From Aldehydirespirator sp965117015 (GTDB lineage: Bacteria > Actinomycetota > Acidimicrobiia > Acidimicrobiales > Aldehydirespiratoraceae), in NCBI GenBank assembly GCA_965117015.1, contig OZ220747.1:2914001-2978000 (forward strand): DNA of 64,000 nucleotides, written 5' to 3'. The notes under the pieces were generated by a model. That model was given only the letters and a program-made list of their open reading frames with translations, did no database searches and had not been told where the DNA came from. Both the position numbers and the translations under genes were made by a program. Shown here in pieces: positions 32,398 to 41,269 of this stretch (positions are counted from its first letter, which is position 1; every line of letters begins with the position of its first letter).

Positions 32398-33294
32398 ATG
32401 GCCAGCGCCGTGGAGGTCACCGATCTCACTGTCAGGTTCGACGAGATCATCGCCCTCGACGCAGTGACCCACACATTCGAACCGGGCACGGCCACGGCGG
32501 TGATGGGCGTCAACGGGTCGGGCAAGACCACCATGCTGGAGTGCCTGGCCGGGCTGCAGAAGCCCACGTCGGGAAGCATCAGCGGCGTGTCCGAGAACCT
32601 GGCCTACGTGTGCCAGCACCTTCCCGCCTGCTGGATGCCGATAACCGCCGGCGAGGTTCTGGCCATGGGCCGCTACGGCAAGCGAGGCCTGCTCGGGCGG
32701 CTGAGGGGCGAGGACCGGGCCGCCATGCAGAACGCCGGAGCGCAGCTCGACGTGAACCAGTTCGCGAGGAGGAGCTTCGGCGACCTCAGCGGCGGCCAGC
32801 AGCAGCGGGTCCGGATCGCGCAGGTTCTGGCGGGCGAGCCCGATGTCCTCATGCTCGACGAGCCGGTCACCGGCTTGGACATCCCCAGCCAGGAGCGGAT
32901 CCTGGACGTGATCGACGTGTACTCGTCTCGGGGCGCCATCGTGATCATCACTACCCACCACCTGGACGAGGCCCGGCACTGCGACTCGGTGATGCTCATG
33001 GCCAACCGGCTGATCGCCGCGGGCACCCCCGACGAGATGCTCACCGAGGAGCGGCTGCGGGAGGCGTTCGGGGAGCGGCTGCTCGGAGACCACGCCGAGC
33101 ACGGCCACGAGCAGGACTTCATCGTGCTCGACGACCACGGCCACCACGGTCATAGGCACGATCCCCACGGGCACGACCATCATGGAACCGGTCACACCCA
33201 CGGCCACAGTCACGACCACGACCACAGCCATCACGGACACGGCCACGAGCATGGCCATCACGGCCATCAGGGCCACGGACCCCACGCCCATTAG
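32398..33294 (+). CDS. znuC: Metal ABC transporter ATP-binding protein with His-rich tail
   Basis: 298-residue ABC ATPase. Walker A GVNGSGKTT (about 35-43), Q-loop in YVCQHLPACWMP, signature LSGGQQQRVRIAQ, Walker B VLMLDEPVTGLD and H-loop TTHHLDEA are all present; the sequence resembles the cluster 9 (zinc/manganese) subfamily. The last ~60 residues are extremely His-rich (HGHSHDHDHSHHGHGHEHGH), probably a metal sensor or store. No permease adjoins, so it most likely serves the znuAB pair at 15362-18028. The zinc role and the partner assignment are inferences. Confidence 0.82.
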   Translation: MASAVEVTDLTVRFDEIIALDAVTHTFEPGTATAVMGVNGSGKTTMLECLAGLQKPTSGSISGVSENLAYVCQHLPACWMPITAGEVLAMGRYGKRGLLGRLRGEDRAAMQNAGAQLDVNQFARRSFGDLSGGQQQRVRIAQVLAGEPDVLMLDEPVTGLDIPSQERILDVIDVYSSRGAIVIITTHHLDEARHCDSVMLMANRLIAAGTPDEMLTEERLREAFGERLLGDHAEHGHEQDFIVLDDHGHHGHRHDPHGHDHHGTGHTHGHSHDHDHSHHGHGHEHGHHGHQGHGPHAH

Positions 33295-33365
33295 AGACAT
33301 CGAATGGGCAGATGTTGCCGCTTCGCGGTGCGGCGTGGCGACCGCTTCGTGCGTCTGACGGTGCG

Positions 33366-34598
33366 ATGACGCTGGCTCGGTGCGATATCGCTGTCATCGG
33401 GGCGGGTCCGGCCGGCGCGGCCGCAGCCATCCGGGCCGCCCGAGGCGGCGCCCGGGTGACCGTGTTCGAGAAGGGGTCGCCCGGCCGGGACAAGGTGTGC
33501 GGCGACGGCCTCACTCCGCGGGCGGTGGCCGCCCTCAGGGAACTCGGCGTCGCCCTCGACGGCGCGCACCGCATCGACGGGCTGCGGATGATCGCGGGCA
33601 GCACCCGGCGTGAGCTGCTGTGGCCCTCGAACAATCGGTTCGGCCCCCACGGAGCTGTGTGGCCCCGCCGGGCGCTGGACAAGCACCTCGTCGAGGCGGC
33701 CGAGGAGGCCGGTGCCGAGATCCTGTGGAACACGGAGGTCATGCCCACCCTCGCTGACGGCGGCACAGTCGTCGGTGTGGAGGACGTCCGTGACGGCCGG
33801 CGCTGGCTGGCCGACCTGGTCGTGCTGGCGACCGGCGCACCCGGAGCGGCGGCACGCGTGCTCGGCGCTGAGCGGGTCGACGCCGAGCCGTTCGGACTCG
33901 CCATCCGGACCTACGCCGAGAGTCCCCGCCACGCCGACCGGCACCTCGAGGCCTGCCTCACCCTGCGAGGCGCTGAGGGCGGATGGGTCCCCGGCTACGG
34001 GTGGATGTTCCCTGCCGGTGACGGCACCGTGAACATCGGGGCCGGCTCCATGTCCACCATGAAGGGATTCCGAAGGCTCAACCTCAACCAACTGTTGAAC
34101 GACTACCGGGATCTCGTGGCCGAGGAGTGGGAACTGGGCGAGTTCCTGGAGCGGCCCCGGGCCTGGAGGCTGCCCATGAGCACCGTCCGCCGCCATGGGG
34201 CCGGGTGGGCCGCGGTGGGCGACGCGGCCGGGCTGATCAATCCGATGAACGGCGAGGGCATCGACTACGGCTTGGAGTCGGGGATGATCCTGGCCGATCT
34301 GTTCCTCGATGATCCGACCACCGCCCCCAGTTCCTACGACCGCATCATCGGAGAACGATTCGATGGCTTCCTGCGCACCGGGCGGCGCTTCAGCTTCCTG
34401 ATCGGTCATCCCTGGATTCTGCGAAACGGCCTGCGGCTGGCCGTGGGTACCCAGACCGTCGCCAACATCACCCTCCAGGTGATGGGCAACCTCATCGACG
34501 GCGACACCGAGGGGCTGGCGCCGCGGGTCCTCGACGTTGTCGACCGGGGCCTCAGGCTCGCCGACCCGCTGCTGCGCCGGACCCGCGCGGCCGCCTAG
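33366..34598 (+). CDS. Geranylgeranyl-reductase-family flavoprotein (MenJ-like)
   Basis: 410-residue FAD oxidoreductase. The dinucleotide motif AVIGAGPAGAAAAIRAA starts at residue 9, KVCGDGLTPRAV is the family CxGD-type motif, and YGWMFPAGDGTVNIGAG and VGDAAGLINPMNGEGIDYGLESG complete the fold. Actinobacterial homologues such as MenJ saturate a menaquinone isoprene unit; other members act on geranylgeranyl lipids. It lies 71 bp after the His-tailed ATPase. I chose ATG 33366 because the FAD motif then sits at the N-terminus; ATG 33312 would add 18 unrelated residues. Confidence 0.85.
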   Translation: MTLARCDIAVIGAGPAGAAAAIRAARGGARVTVFEKGSPGRDKVCGDGLTPRAVAALRELGVALDGAHRIDGLRMIAGSTRRELLWPSNNRFGPHGAVWPRRALDKHLVEAAEEAGAEILWNTEVMPTLADGGTVVGVEDVRDGRRWLADLVVLATGAPGAAARVLGAERVDAEPFGLAIRTYAESPRHADRHLEACLTLRGAEGGWVPGYGWMFPAGDGTVNIGAGSMSTMKGFRRLNLNQLLNDYRDLVAEEWELGEFLERPRAWRLPMSTVRRHGAGWAAVGDAAGLINPMNGEGIDYGLESGMILADLFLDDPTTAPSSYDRIIGERFDGFLRTGRRFSFLIGHPWILRNGLRLAVGTQTVANITLQVMGNLIDGDTEGLAPRVLDVVDRGLRLADPLLRRTRAAA

Positions 34599-34605
34599 GA
34601 ACACC

Positions 34606-37500
34606 ATGAACACCGGGCAAGAGGCCGAGCCGCGGGGCCGGGAGGCCCGTGAGCGCAGCGAGGATGAGCGGGAGACCCGGGCCCGAGCGGCCCGTGAGCG
34701 CAGCGAAGATGAGCGGGAGACCCGGGCCAGAGCGGCCCGTGAGCGCAGCGAAGATGAGCGGGAGACGCGGCTCGATGGACCGCTCGAAGAGCTCGACTCC
34801 GTCCTGCGCGGCGACATCCGCCGTATCGGCGCCCAGCTTGGCGACACGCTGGTCCGCCAGCACGGTCCCGGGCTGCTCGAACGGGTGGAGCAGGTGCGAG
34901 GTTTGGCCCGAGGCCTGCGCCGCAGCGACGAGGACAGCACGGCGCTGGCCGAACTGCTGGCCGATGTGGACGTGGCCGAAGCCGGCCTGCTGGCCAGGGC
35001 CTTCACCGTTTACTTCCACCTGGCCAACACCACCGAGCAGGTGCACCGCATCGACGACCTCACCGAGAAGCGCGCCGCCGGCTCCAACCGCTTCGGCGAG
35101 ATGGTCGGCCGGCTGCGCGAGATGGGTTACGCCGACGATGAGATTGTCGCCACCGTCAACTCGGCCGAGCTGCGGCCGGTGTTCACCGCCCATCCGACCG
35201 AGGCGTCGCGCCGGTCGATCCTCGACAAGCTGGCCGAGATCTCCAGCCTGATCGAGCAGCGGGCCCATGCCGGCGCCGACGACACCACCCGCCGCCGCGT
35301 GGACCGCCGCGTGGACGAGCTGATCGACGCCATCTGGCAGACCGACGAACTGCGCCGGCAGCGCCCCGACCCGGTGGACGAGGCCCGGTCGATCCTCTAC
35401 TTCCTCACCGAGATCGCGGTGGAGGGTGTGCCCGAACTGCTCGACGACATCGACTCCGTGCTCGAGTCCGTGGGAGGGGAACTCGATCCCGACCGCTCGC
35501 CCATCCGCTTCGGCTCATGGGTAGGCGGCGACCGGGACGGAAACCCCAACGTGACCCCGGCCACCACGGTGGAGGTGCTCGGGTTCCAGCGCCACCGGGC
35601 CCTGCGCATCCTGGTGGAGGAGATCGAGGGGCTGTCGTCGGAGTTGAGCGTGGGACTGGCGGTCCGCGGCGTCTCCGAGGAGCTGGCCGAGCGACTGGCG
35701 GCCGACCACGAGCAGTTCCCCGACGTCACGGCCCGGTTCGACACGCTCAGCGCGGGCGAGCCCTACCGCCAGAGGCTGGCAGTGGTCCACCGGCGCCTGA
35801 CCGAGACGGACCGGCCGGTGCCGGGAGCCGGCGCCTACCGCTCGGCCGACGAGCTGACCCACGATCTGGAAGTGATCGCGCGGTCGCTGGTGGCCAACCG
35901 CGGCCGGCTGCTGGCCCACGGCCGGCTGGCCCGGGTGCGGCGCATCGTGGCCATGATCGGATTCGACCTCGCCACCCTGGACATCCGCGAGCATTCCGAG
36001 CGTCACCACCGGGCTCTGGCCCGCCTGTTCGCGCCGCTGGGGATCGACTACGGCGGGCTCTCGGGAGCTGAGCGGGCCGAGCTGCTCGCCCGTGAGCTGG
36101 CCGGCCCTCGGCCTCTGGCGCCCCGCGGGCGGTCCCTGCCGGACGACGTCGAGGACGTGCTGGAGCTGTTCCGGGTGCTGCGCCGCCAGATGGACGTGCG
36201 GGGCGACCAGATCGTGCGCAGCTACATCGTGTCGATGACCCGGGGCGTCGACGACGTGCTGGCGCCGGTCGTCCTGGCCCGGGAGGCCGGGCTCGTCGAC
36301 CTGACCGCGGGAGTGGCCCGGCTGGGGTTCGTGCCCCTGTTCGAGACCATCGACGACCTGCGATCGGTGGGGCCGGTCCTGCGGGATCTGCTGGCCGTGG
36401 AGCCCTACCGCCGCCTGGTCGAGTTGCGGGGCGGCGTCCAGGAAGTGATGGTCGGCTACTCCGACTCCAACAAGGACGGCGGGATCACGACGTCGCAGTG
36501 GGAGATCCACAAGGCGCTGAGAGCCATCGCGGAGGTCTCCGACGCCACGGGCGTTCAGATAACGGTGTTCCACGGCCGGGGAGGCACCGTCGGGCGGGGC
36601 GGGGGACCCACCCACGCCTCGATCCTGGGCCAGCCGCCCGGTGCGGTGCGCGGCTCGGTCAAGATCACCGAGCAGGGCGAGGTGATAGCCGACAAGTACG
36701 GTCTGCCCCGGCTGGCTCACCGCAACCTCGACCTGGCCTTCGCCGCTGTGATCGAGGCGTCGATGGCCCACCGGTCGCCCCGCCACGACCCCGCAGTGAC
36801 GCGGCGGTGGGACCAGGTGATGGAGGTCGCCTCGGGCGCGGCCTACGACGCCTACCGGGCCTTCCTGCAGGCCCCCGGCCTGGTCGAATACTTCCAATCG
36901 TCAACTCCGGTGGAGGAGCTGGCCGAGATGAACATCGGCTCGCGCCCGGCCCGGCGCAGCCGCGCCGACGAGGGGATCGAGGGGCTGCGGGCCATCCCGT
37001 GGGTGTTCGGCTGGACCCAGTCCCGCCAGATCGTGCCGGGCTGGTTCGGAGTCGGCGCCGGGCTGGCCGCGGCCCGCTCGGCCGGCATGGGGTCGGAGTT
37101 GGACGACATGTACGAGTCCTGGCAGTTCTTCCGCACGTTCGTGTCCAACGTGGAGATGACCCTGTTCAAGACCGATCTCGCCATCGCCCGCCACTACGTG
37201 GCCACGCTCGTGGAACCGGCCCTGCACTGCCACTTCGACGCGGTGTGCGCCGAGTACGACCGGACGGTGGCCGAGGTCACCGCGCTCACCGGTCGGGGCC
37301 TGCTCGAGGACCTTCCCATCCTGCGCCGCACGCTGGCGGTGCGCGACGCCTATCTCGACCCGATCAACGTGCTTCAGGCCGACCTTCTGGCCCGGCACCG
37401 GGGCGGGCGGGCGGGAGGCTCTGCTGAGGACGAGCTGCTGCTCCGCACGCTGCTGCTCACGGTGAACGGGGTGGCCGCCGGCATGCGCAACACCGGTTGA
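34606..37500 (+). CDS. ppc: Phosphoenolpyruvate carboxylase
   Basis: Anaplerotic enzyme carboxylating PEP to oxaloacetate. 964 residues. The catalytic motifs FTAHPTEASRRS, GGDRDGNPNV, GYSDSNKDGGITTSQW, FHGRGGTVGRGGGPTH and AIPWVFGWTQSR are intact and the C-terminus ends MRNTG, as in the family. Oddly, residues about 14-55 are nearly three copies of a 15-residue charged repeat (ARERSEDERETRARA), absent from ordinary PEPC. It starts 7 bp after the reductase gene. Confidence 0.96.
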   Translation: MNTGQEAEPRGREARERSEDERETRARAARERSEDERETRARAARERSEDERETRLDGPLEELDSVLRGDIRRIGAQLGDTLVRQHGPGLLERVEQVRGLARGLRRSDEDSTALAELLADVDVAEAGLLARAFTVYFHLANTTEQVHRIDDLTEKRAAGSNRFGEMVGRLREMGYADDEIVATVNSAELRPVFTAHPTEASRRSILDKLAEISSLIEQRAHAGADDTTRRRVDRRVDELIDAIWQTDELRRQRPDPVDEARSILYFLTEIAVEGVPELLDDIDSVLESVGGELDPDRSPIRFGSWVGGDRDGNPNVTPATTVEVLGFQRHRALRILVEEIEGLSSELSVGLAVRGVSEELAERLAADHEQFPDVTARFDTLSAGEPYRQRLAVVHRRLTETDRPVPGAGAYRSADELTHDLEVIARSLVANRGRLLAHGRLARVRRIVAMIGFDLATLDIREHSERHHRALARLFAPLGIDYGGLSGAERAELLARELAGPRPLAPRGRSLPDDVEDVLELFRVLRRQMDVRGDQIVRSYIVSMTRGVDDVLAPVVLAREAGLVDLTAGVARLGFVPLFETIDDLRSVGPVLRDLLAVEPYRRLVELRGGVQEVMVGYSDSNKDGGITTSQWEIHKALRAIAEVSDATGVQITVFHGRGGTVGRGGGPTHASILGQPPGAVRGSVKITEQGEVIADKYGLPRLAHRNLDLAFAAVIEASMAHRSPRHDPAVTRRWDQVMEVASGAAYDAYRAFLQAPGLVEYFQSSTPVEELAEMNIGSRPARRSRADEGIEGLRAIPWVFGWTQSRQIVPGWFGVGAGLAAARSAGMGSELDDMYESWQFFRTFVSNVEMTLFKTDLAIARHYVATLVEPALHCHFDAVCAEYDRTVAEVTALTGRGLLEDLPILRRTLAVRDAYLDPINVLQADLLARHRGGRAGGSAEDELLLRTLLLTVNGVAAGMRNTG
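34645..34770 (+). repeat. 45-bp in-frame tandem repeat at the 5' end of ppc
   Basis: Almost three copies with period 45 bp, beginning gcccgtgagcgcagcga at 34645, 34690 and 34735. Units differ by only a few bases. They encode a highly charged, probably helical, extension of PEPC. Confidence 0.93.
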
Positions 37501-37507
37501 GCGCTGC

Positions 37508-39397
37508 TCAGATCAGCTCGAAGTCTGCTGGGTTCGGGGCGCGGGTCTGGCGCCAGTAGTCGATCAGCGGCAGCGGCCAGTTCTGGGCGATCCGGCCGCT
37601 GGGGCTCTTGTACCAGCTGTTGACCGGCGAGATGCCCCACGCCATCTGCGAGTTGTGCTCGTCCATCCGGGCTGCGTAGCTCTCGTAGGCGTCGGGCCGG
37701 CAGTCCATGGCCGCCGCGCCCTGTGAGGCCAGGAGGCGCAGGCACTCGACCACGTAGTGGGTCGCGCACTCCGCGAAGTAGATGATGCTGCCGTTGACGA
37801 CGATGTTGGTGTTGGGTCCGTAGATGCAGAACAGGTTGGGGAACCCGGGAACGCAAACGCCGTTGTAGGCCCGGGCGTCGCCGGCCCAGGTCTCGTGCAG
37901 GTCGGCGCCGCCGCGGCCGGTCACCCGCATCGGCATCAGGAACTCCGAGGCCCGGAAGCCGGTGCCGAACACGATCACGTCGGCGCGATGAAGCCGTCCG
38001 TCGGAGCCGCGCACCCCCTGCGGCTCGATGCGCTCGATGCCGTCGCTCACCAGCTCCACGTTGGGCCGTTTGAGGGTGCTGGCCCAGATGCCGTTGTCGA
38101 GCACGACCCTCTTGGACCCCACCGGGTAGTCGGGCACGACCTTGGACAGCAGGTCGGGCCGGTCGCCGAACTGCGACTCCAGGTACAGGGTCAGCAGGCG
38201 CCGGGTCTCCTCGTTGCGGCGGCTCACCGCCTGATCAAGCGGGCCGTCCCAGGCCGGGTCTCGGCGCAGCGCACCGACGGTGCCCTCGTGGGTGCACCAG
38301 AACAGCCGCAGCCGGAACCAGTGGGCGTAGCCGGGAATCAGACGGAAGAGTTCCAGCAGGCCCTTCGCTAGTGGCTGGTGGTAGACGGGACGGGGGATCA
38401 ACCACGGAGGCGTGCGCTGGAACACGGTGACGTGGGCGGCCTCGGTGGCCAGGTGCGGGATGAACTGCAGGGCGCTGGCCCCCGTGCCGATCACCGCCAC
38501 CCGAAGACCCTGCCAGTCGATGTCGTGACGCCATGCCGAGCTGTGGAACCTCTCCCCCGCGAAGTCGTCCATCCCCTCGATGTCGGGCATCAGCGGCCGG
38601 TTGAGCTGGCCGACTGCGGACACAACCGCCCCGGCGGTGATGGCCTTGCCGCCGTCCAGATGCAGGGTCCAGTGCTGGGTGTGCTCGTCCCAGGACATCG
38701 CCTCCACGCCGGTGCCGAAGCGGATGCGGTCGCGGATACCCCAACGGCGGGCGCAGTCCCGGAAGTAGTCGAGCAGGACCGGCTGGCTGGAGTGGTACTC
38801 GGGCCAGTCCGGACGCTGCTCGCCGGCGTAGGAGTACACGTGGTTGAACACGTCCACCCGGCAGCCGGGATAGGTGTTCTCCAGCCAGGTGCCGCCCACG
38901 TCGCCGTTCTTGTCGAGCACTACGCAGTCCACGCCGGCCTGCTTGAGCCGGTGGGCGGCCAGGATGCCCGACATCCCCGCCCCGATGATGGCCACCGGGT
39001 GGTCGGCGTCGGTGGGCGGCCAGCCGTCCCCGCTGATCGGTTCTGGCACTCGCAGATCCCCGGTGACGGCCAGTTCCTCGGCGAGCATCCTCCGGTAGCC
39101 GTCGTCGAGTTCGGCACCGGTGAGCCAGTCGATGAGCTCGGGCACGAGATCGTCGGCGGGCGCGCCGACCCCGCCTTCCGGAGCGTCTACACGTCGGAGG
39201 CCCGACAGCGCCAGATCGCGGGCCCGCCCGACCTGCTCCTCGTCCCAGCCCCCGTCGGGCTGGAGGGCGCGGTCCGGGTCGAGCCAGAGGCTCCCGGGAG
39301 CCAGGCCGGGGTCGCCGGTGGCGTGGGCCAGGGCGGCCAGCAGGCTGGGCAGGTCGGCGGCGTCGAGCAGCCGCCCGATCTCCTCAGCGTCCATCAC
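37508..39397 (-). CDS. Flavin monooxygenase, Baeyer-Villiger type
   Basis: 629 residues. Two nucleotide-binding motifs (IIGAGMSGILAAHRL near 137 and VIGTGASALQFIPHLA further on) flank the Baeyer-Villiger fingerprint FAGERFHSSAWRHD (FxGxxxHxxxW). An N-terminal ~125-residue extension without a Rossmann motif is typical of the large cyclic-ketone and steroid monooxygenases of actinobacteria. It would insert oxygen next to a ketone to give an ester or lactone, using NADPH. The substrate is unknown. It begins 15 bp after the DsbA-fold gene and is probably co-transcribed. GTG 39397 is followed at once by an alternative ATG. Confidence 0.88.
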   Translation of the reverse strand: MMDAEEIGRLLDAADLPSLLAALAHATGDPGLAPGSLWLDPDRALQPDGGWDEEQVGRARDLALSGLRRVDAPEGGVGAPADDLVPELIDWLTGAELDDGYRRMLAEELAVTGDLRVPEPISGDGWPPTDADHPVAIIGAGMSGILAAHRLKQAGVDCVVLDKNGDVGGTWLENTYPGCRVDVFNHVYSYAGEQRPDWPEYHSSQPVLLDYFRDCARRWGIRDRIRFGTGVEAMSWDEHTQHWTLHLDGGKAITAGAVVSAVGQLNRPLMPDIEGMDDFAGERFHSSAWRHDIDWQGLRVAVIGTGASALQFIPHLATEAAHVTVFQRTPPWLIPRPVYHQPLAKGLLELFRLIPGYAHWFRLRLFWCTHEGTVGALRRDPAWDGPLDQAVSRRNEETRRLLTLYLESQFGDRPDLLSKVVPDYPVGSKRVVLDNGIWASTLKRPNVELVSDGIERIEPQGVRGSDGRLHRADVIVFGTGFRASEFLMPMRVTGRGGADLHETWAGDARAYNGVCVPGFPNLFCIYGPNTNIVVNGSIIYFAECATHYVVECLRLLASQGAAAMDCRPDAYESYAARMDEHNSQMAWGISPVNSWYKSPSGRIAQNWPLPLIDYWRQTRAPNPADFELI

Positions 39398-39412
39398 CGG
39401 TCCCCGCCAGGA

Positions 39413-40111
39413 CTACGACCGGTCGAAGGTGATGACCTCGCCCCGGTTGATGCTCACCCAGTCGCGGGCCTCGATGTAGGGGCGGAACGTGTCGGCGATC
39501 ACGTTCTCGTCGTCGCGGGACTTGGGTCGCTGGATCTCGTAGAGGTGGGGGAATTCCAGCCATGCCGTGACCGCACCCCAGAGGCGCAGGGCCTCGGCGC
39601 CTGTCGGCGGGTCGATCAGCACCGGCCCGAACAGGGCCTGATCGCCGAAGAACAGCGTGGGCACGCCGAAGCCGCCCGCGGCCACCACCCGGTCGTGCTC
39701 GGCCTTGACCACGTCGTGGGTGCTCTCGTCGTCCAGCGCGACGTCCACCGTGGCCGGGTCGAGGCCTATCTCTCCCAGAAGCGCCCGGGCCACGTCGGGC
39801 TCGTGGACTCTCAGCCCCTCCTCGTGAAGCGCTCGGCCCGAGCGCTCGTACCAGGCGTCCAGGTGGTCCATGCTCTGGCGGCGCAGCACCGCGCCGATGC
39901 GCATAAGCGACCAGCCGTAGGACCAGGGCCGCTCCCACGGGTGCTTCTTGCCCTCGAAGCGGTTGATCTCCTCCAGGCTGAAGAAGCGCCAGTTGATCTC
40001 CAGGCCGTTCTGGCTGCGCACGTCCCGGATCCACTTCGACGTCTGGTAGGCCCATGGGCACAGCACGTCGAAGTGGAAGTCCACCACGCTGGTGTCGACG
40101 GTGTCACTCAT
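39413..40111 (-). CDS. DsbA-fold thioredoxin-like oxidoreductase with CPWA active site
   Basis: 232 residues of the DsbA/FrnE/2-hydroxychromene-carboxylate isomerase superfamily. The active-site region is FDVLCPWAYQTSKW, so only the first Cys of CxxC is kept; the cis-Pro loop is GVPTLFFGD. One-Cys members typically use a thiol cofactor (mycothiol in actinobacteria) rather than make disulfides; the mycobacterial nitroreductase Rv2466c is a related CPWC form. Role here unknown; a partner for the monooxygenase pathway is possible. ATG 40111 chosen over 40147 and 40123. Confidence 0.78.
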   Translation of the reverse strand: MSDTVDTSVVDFHFDVLCPWAYQTSKWIRDVRSQNGLEINWRFFSLEEINRFEGKKHPWERPWSYGWSLMRIGAVLRRQSMDHLDAWYERSGRALHEEGLRVHEPDVARALLGEIGLDPATVDVALDDESTHDVVKAEHDRVVAAGGFGVPTLFFGDQALFGPVLIDPPTGAEALRLWGAVTAWLEFPHLYEIQRPKSRDDENVIADTFRPYIEARDWVSINRGEVITFDRS

Positions 40112-40172
40112 GGCGCCCATCATGGCACCGCCGCGGCTGTCCCCCACCGGTCCCGGAGCACGGGGCCCAGGC

Positions 40173-41162
40173 TCACCCGCCGTAGTGCTCGGTCATCCTC
40201 TCGCCGGCTCGCATCTCGTCGATGGCCCGCTGCACATCGCCGACCGCCGACTCGAGCGCGGCGATGACGGCGTCGCGGTCGCCGGTGAACTCGAGTTCGT
40301 CGATCAGGCTGGTGAGCCGGCCTGTAGACCGCCAGGCAGCCGCCTTGGCCCACTCGGTCCAAAGCGACTCGTGATCGTCGACGATGATCAGGTCGGCGGT
40401 GCGGCTCTGGTCGTCGAGCGACACGTCCAGGGCCACATAGCCGTTCACCATGGAGATCCGCTCGGCCAGCCTGTCGAGCGGAGCGGCCCGATGGACCACC
40501 ATGTCGCCGTGAAGCGCGATGGCGTAGCCCGCACCACCGAACTCCGGCGCCACGATGCACTCCGGCGGTGGGGTCCGATCCTGGGCGGCCAGGGCCGCGG
40601 CCTCGTGCTTGGTGCCCAGGAAGTACTCGAAGCGCCCGCCGGGAACGAGCGCCGGGTCGGTGACCGCCATCACGTAGTCGAGCGGGAGGGTGTCGTGGTG
40701 CCACTTGTCGACGGCTGCGTCGATGCTCGACGGTTCGTAGTTGATGTGGCCGAGGTGCACCGGCATCGGGTGGGGCGAGACGGCGGTGCCATAGATGCGT
40801 TCCAGATGGTCGCTGACCTCCGGGCTGGTGCACAGGTCGCGCAGCCACCGCGACCGGTAGCAGCCGCCCCGGCTCATCCGCTCGATGCGGTTGCCCGCGG
40901 GCCGGGCGAAGCTCCGCAGCCGCCGGGCAACGCCGAGCATCACGGCCGCGCCCTCGTCGCTCAGGATCCGGAATGGTGAGGATGCCGCCACCGGGGTGGC
41001 CTTGGTGGCGATCTCGGCCTGGTCGTAGCCGAGGTCCGCGAGCATGACGACCTCTTCGGGCTCCTCGAGTTGGAGATGGCGATCCGGGTCGAACGCCGGC
41101 TCGTCGTCGAACCACTGGTAGCCGGCTGGCTGCGTCTCCGGGAACGGCACCGCGACACCCAT
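40173..41162 (-). CDS. Fe(II)/2-oxoglutarate-type oxygenase
   Basis: 329 residues. The double-stranded beta-helix iron ligands are apparent: WHHDTLPLDYV (HxD near residue 152) and HGDMVVHRAAPL (distal His near 222), with RLAERISMVNGY supplying an Arg for 2OG. It matches no family I can name with certainty; a hydroxylase of a lipid or amino-acid derivative is plausible. ATG 41162 lies 6 nt after TAGCCT (41169-41174), the leaderless layout. It is upstream of the DsbA-fold gene in the same direction. Confidence 0.68.
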   Translation of the reverse strand: MGVAVPFPETQPAGYQWFDDEPAFDPDRHLQLEEPEEVVMLADLGYDQAEIATKATPVAASSPFRILSDEGAAVMLGVARRLRSFARPAGNRIERMSRGGCYRSRWLRDLCTSPEVSDHLERIYGTAVSPHPMPVHLGHINYEPSSIDAAVDKWHHDTLPLDYVMAVTDPALVPGGRFEYFLGTKHEAAALAAQDRTPPPECIVAPEFGGAGYAIALHGDMVVHRAAPLDRLAERISMVNGYVALDVSLDDQSRTADLIIVDDHESLWTEWAKAAAWRSTGRLTSLIDELEFTGDRDAVIAALESAVGDVQRAIDEMRAGERMTEHYGG

Positions 41163-41168
41163 GCCCGC

Positions 41169-41174
41169 AGGCTA
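41169..41174 (-). promoter_or_regulatory. Candidate -10 element for the 2OG oxygenase gene
   Basis: Minus-strand TAGCCT, 6 nt before ATG 41162; no Shine-Dalgarno site. Confidence 0.4.
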
Positions 41175-41256
41175 GGCCGCTTGCGCCTGGGGGATCGCGC
41201 CGGACCCGGTCACCGCTACACGCGGACGCGGGGCCGGTGCTGGAGGCGGGCTGCGG

Positions 41257-41262
41257 TAGTTT
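41257..41262 (+). promoter_or_regulatory. Candidate -10 element for the carboxylase operon
   Basis: TAGTTT ends 7 nt before GTG 41270. It supports that start and a leaderless first cistron. Confidence 0.45.
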
Positions 41263-41269
41263 CTCTGCG

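Noticed and set aside
34645..34770. Insertion sequence or mobile element at the start of ppc
   Set aside because: The 45-bp units are in frame, lack terminal inverted repeats or target duplications, and are explained by slippage.
33291..35006. 571-codon minus-strand open frame opposite the MenJ-like and ppc genes
   Set aside because: Antisense shadow; plus-strand proteins carry FAD and PEPC signatures, and the frame shows only repetitive Arg/Ser content.
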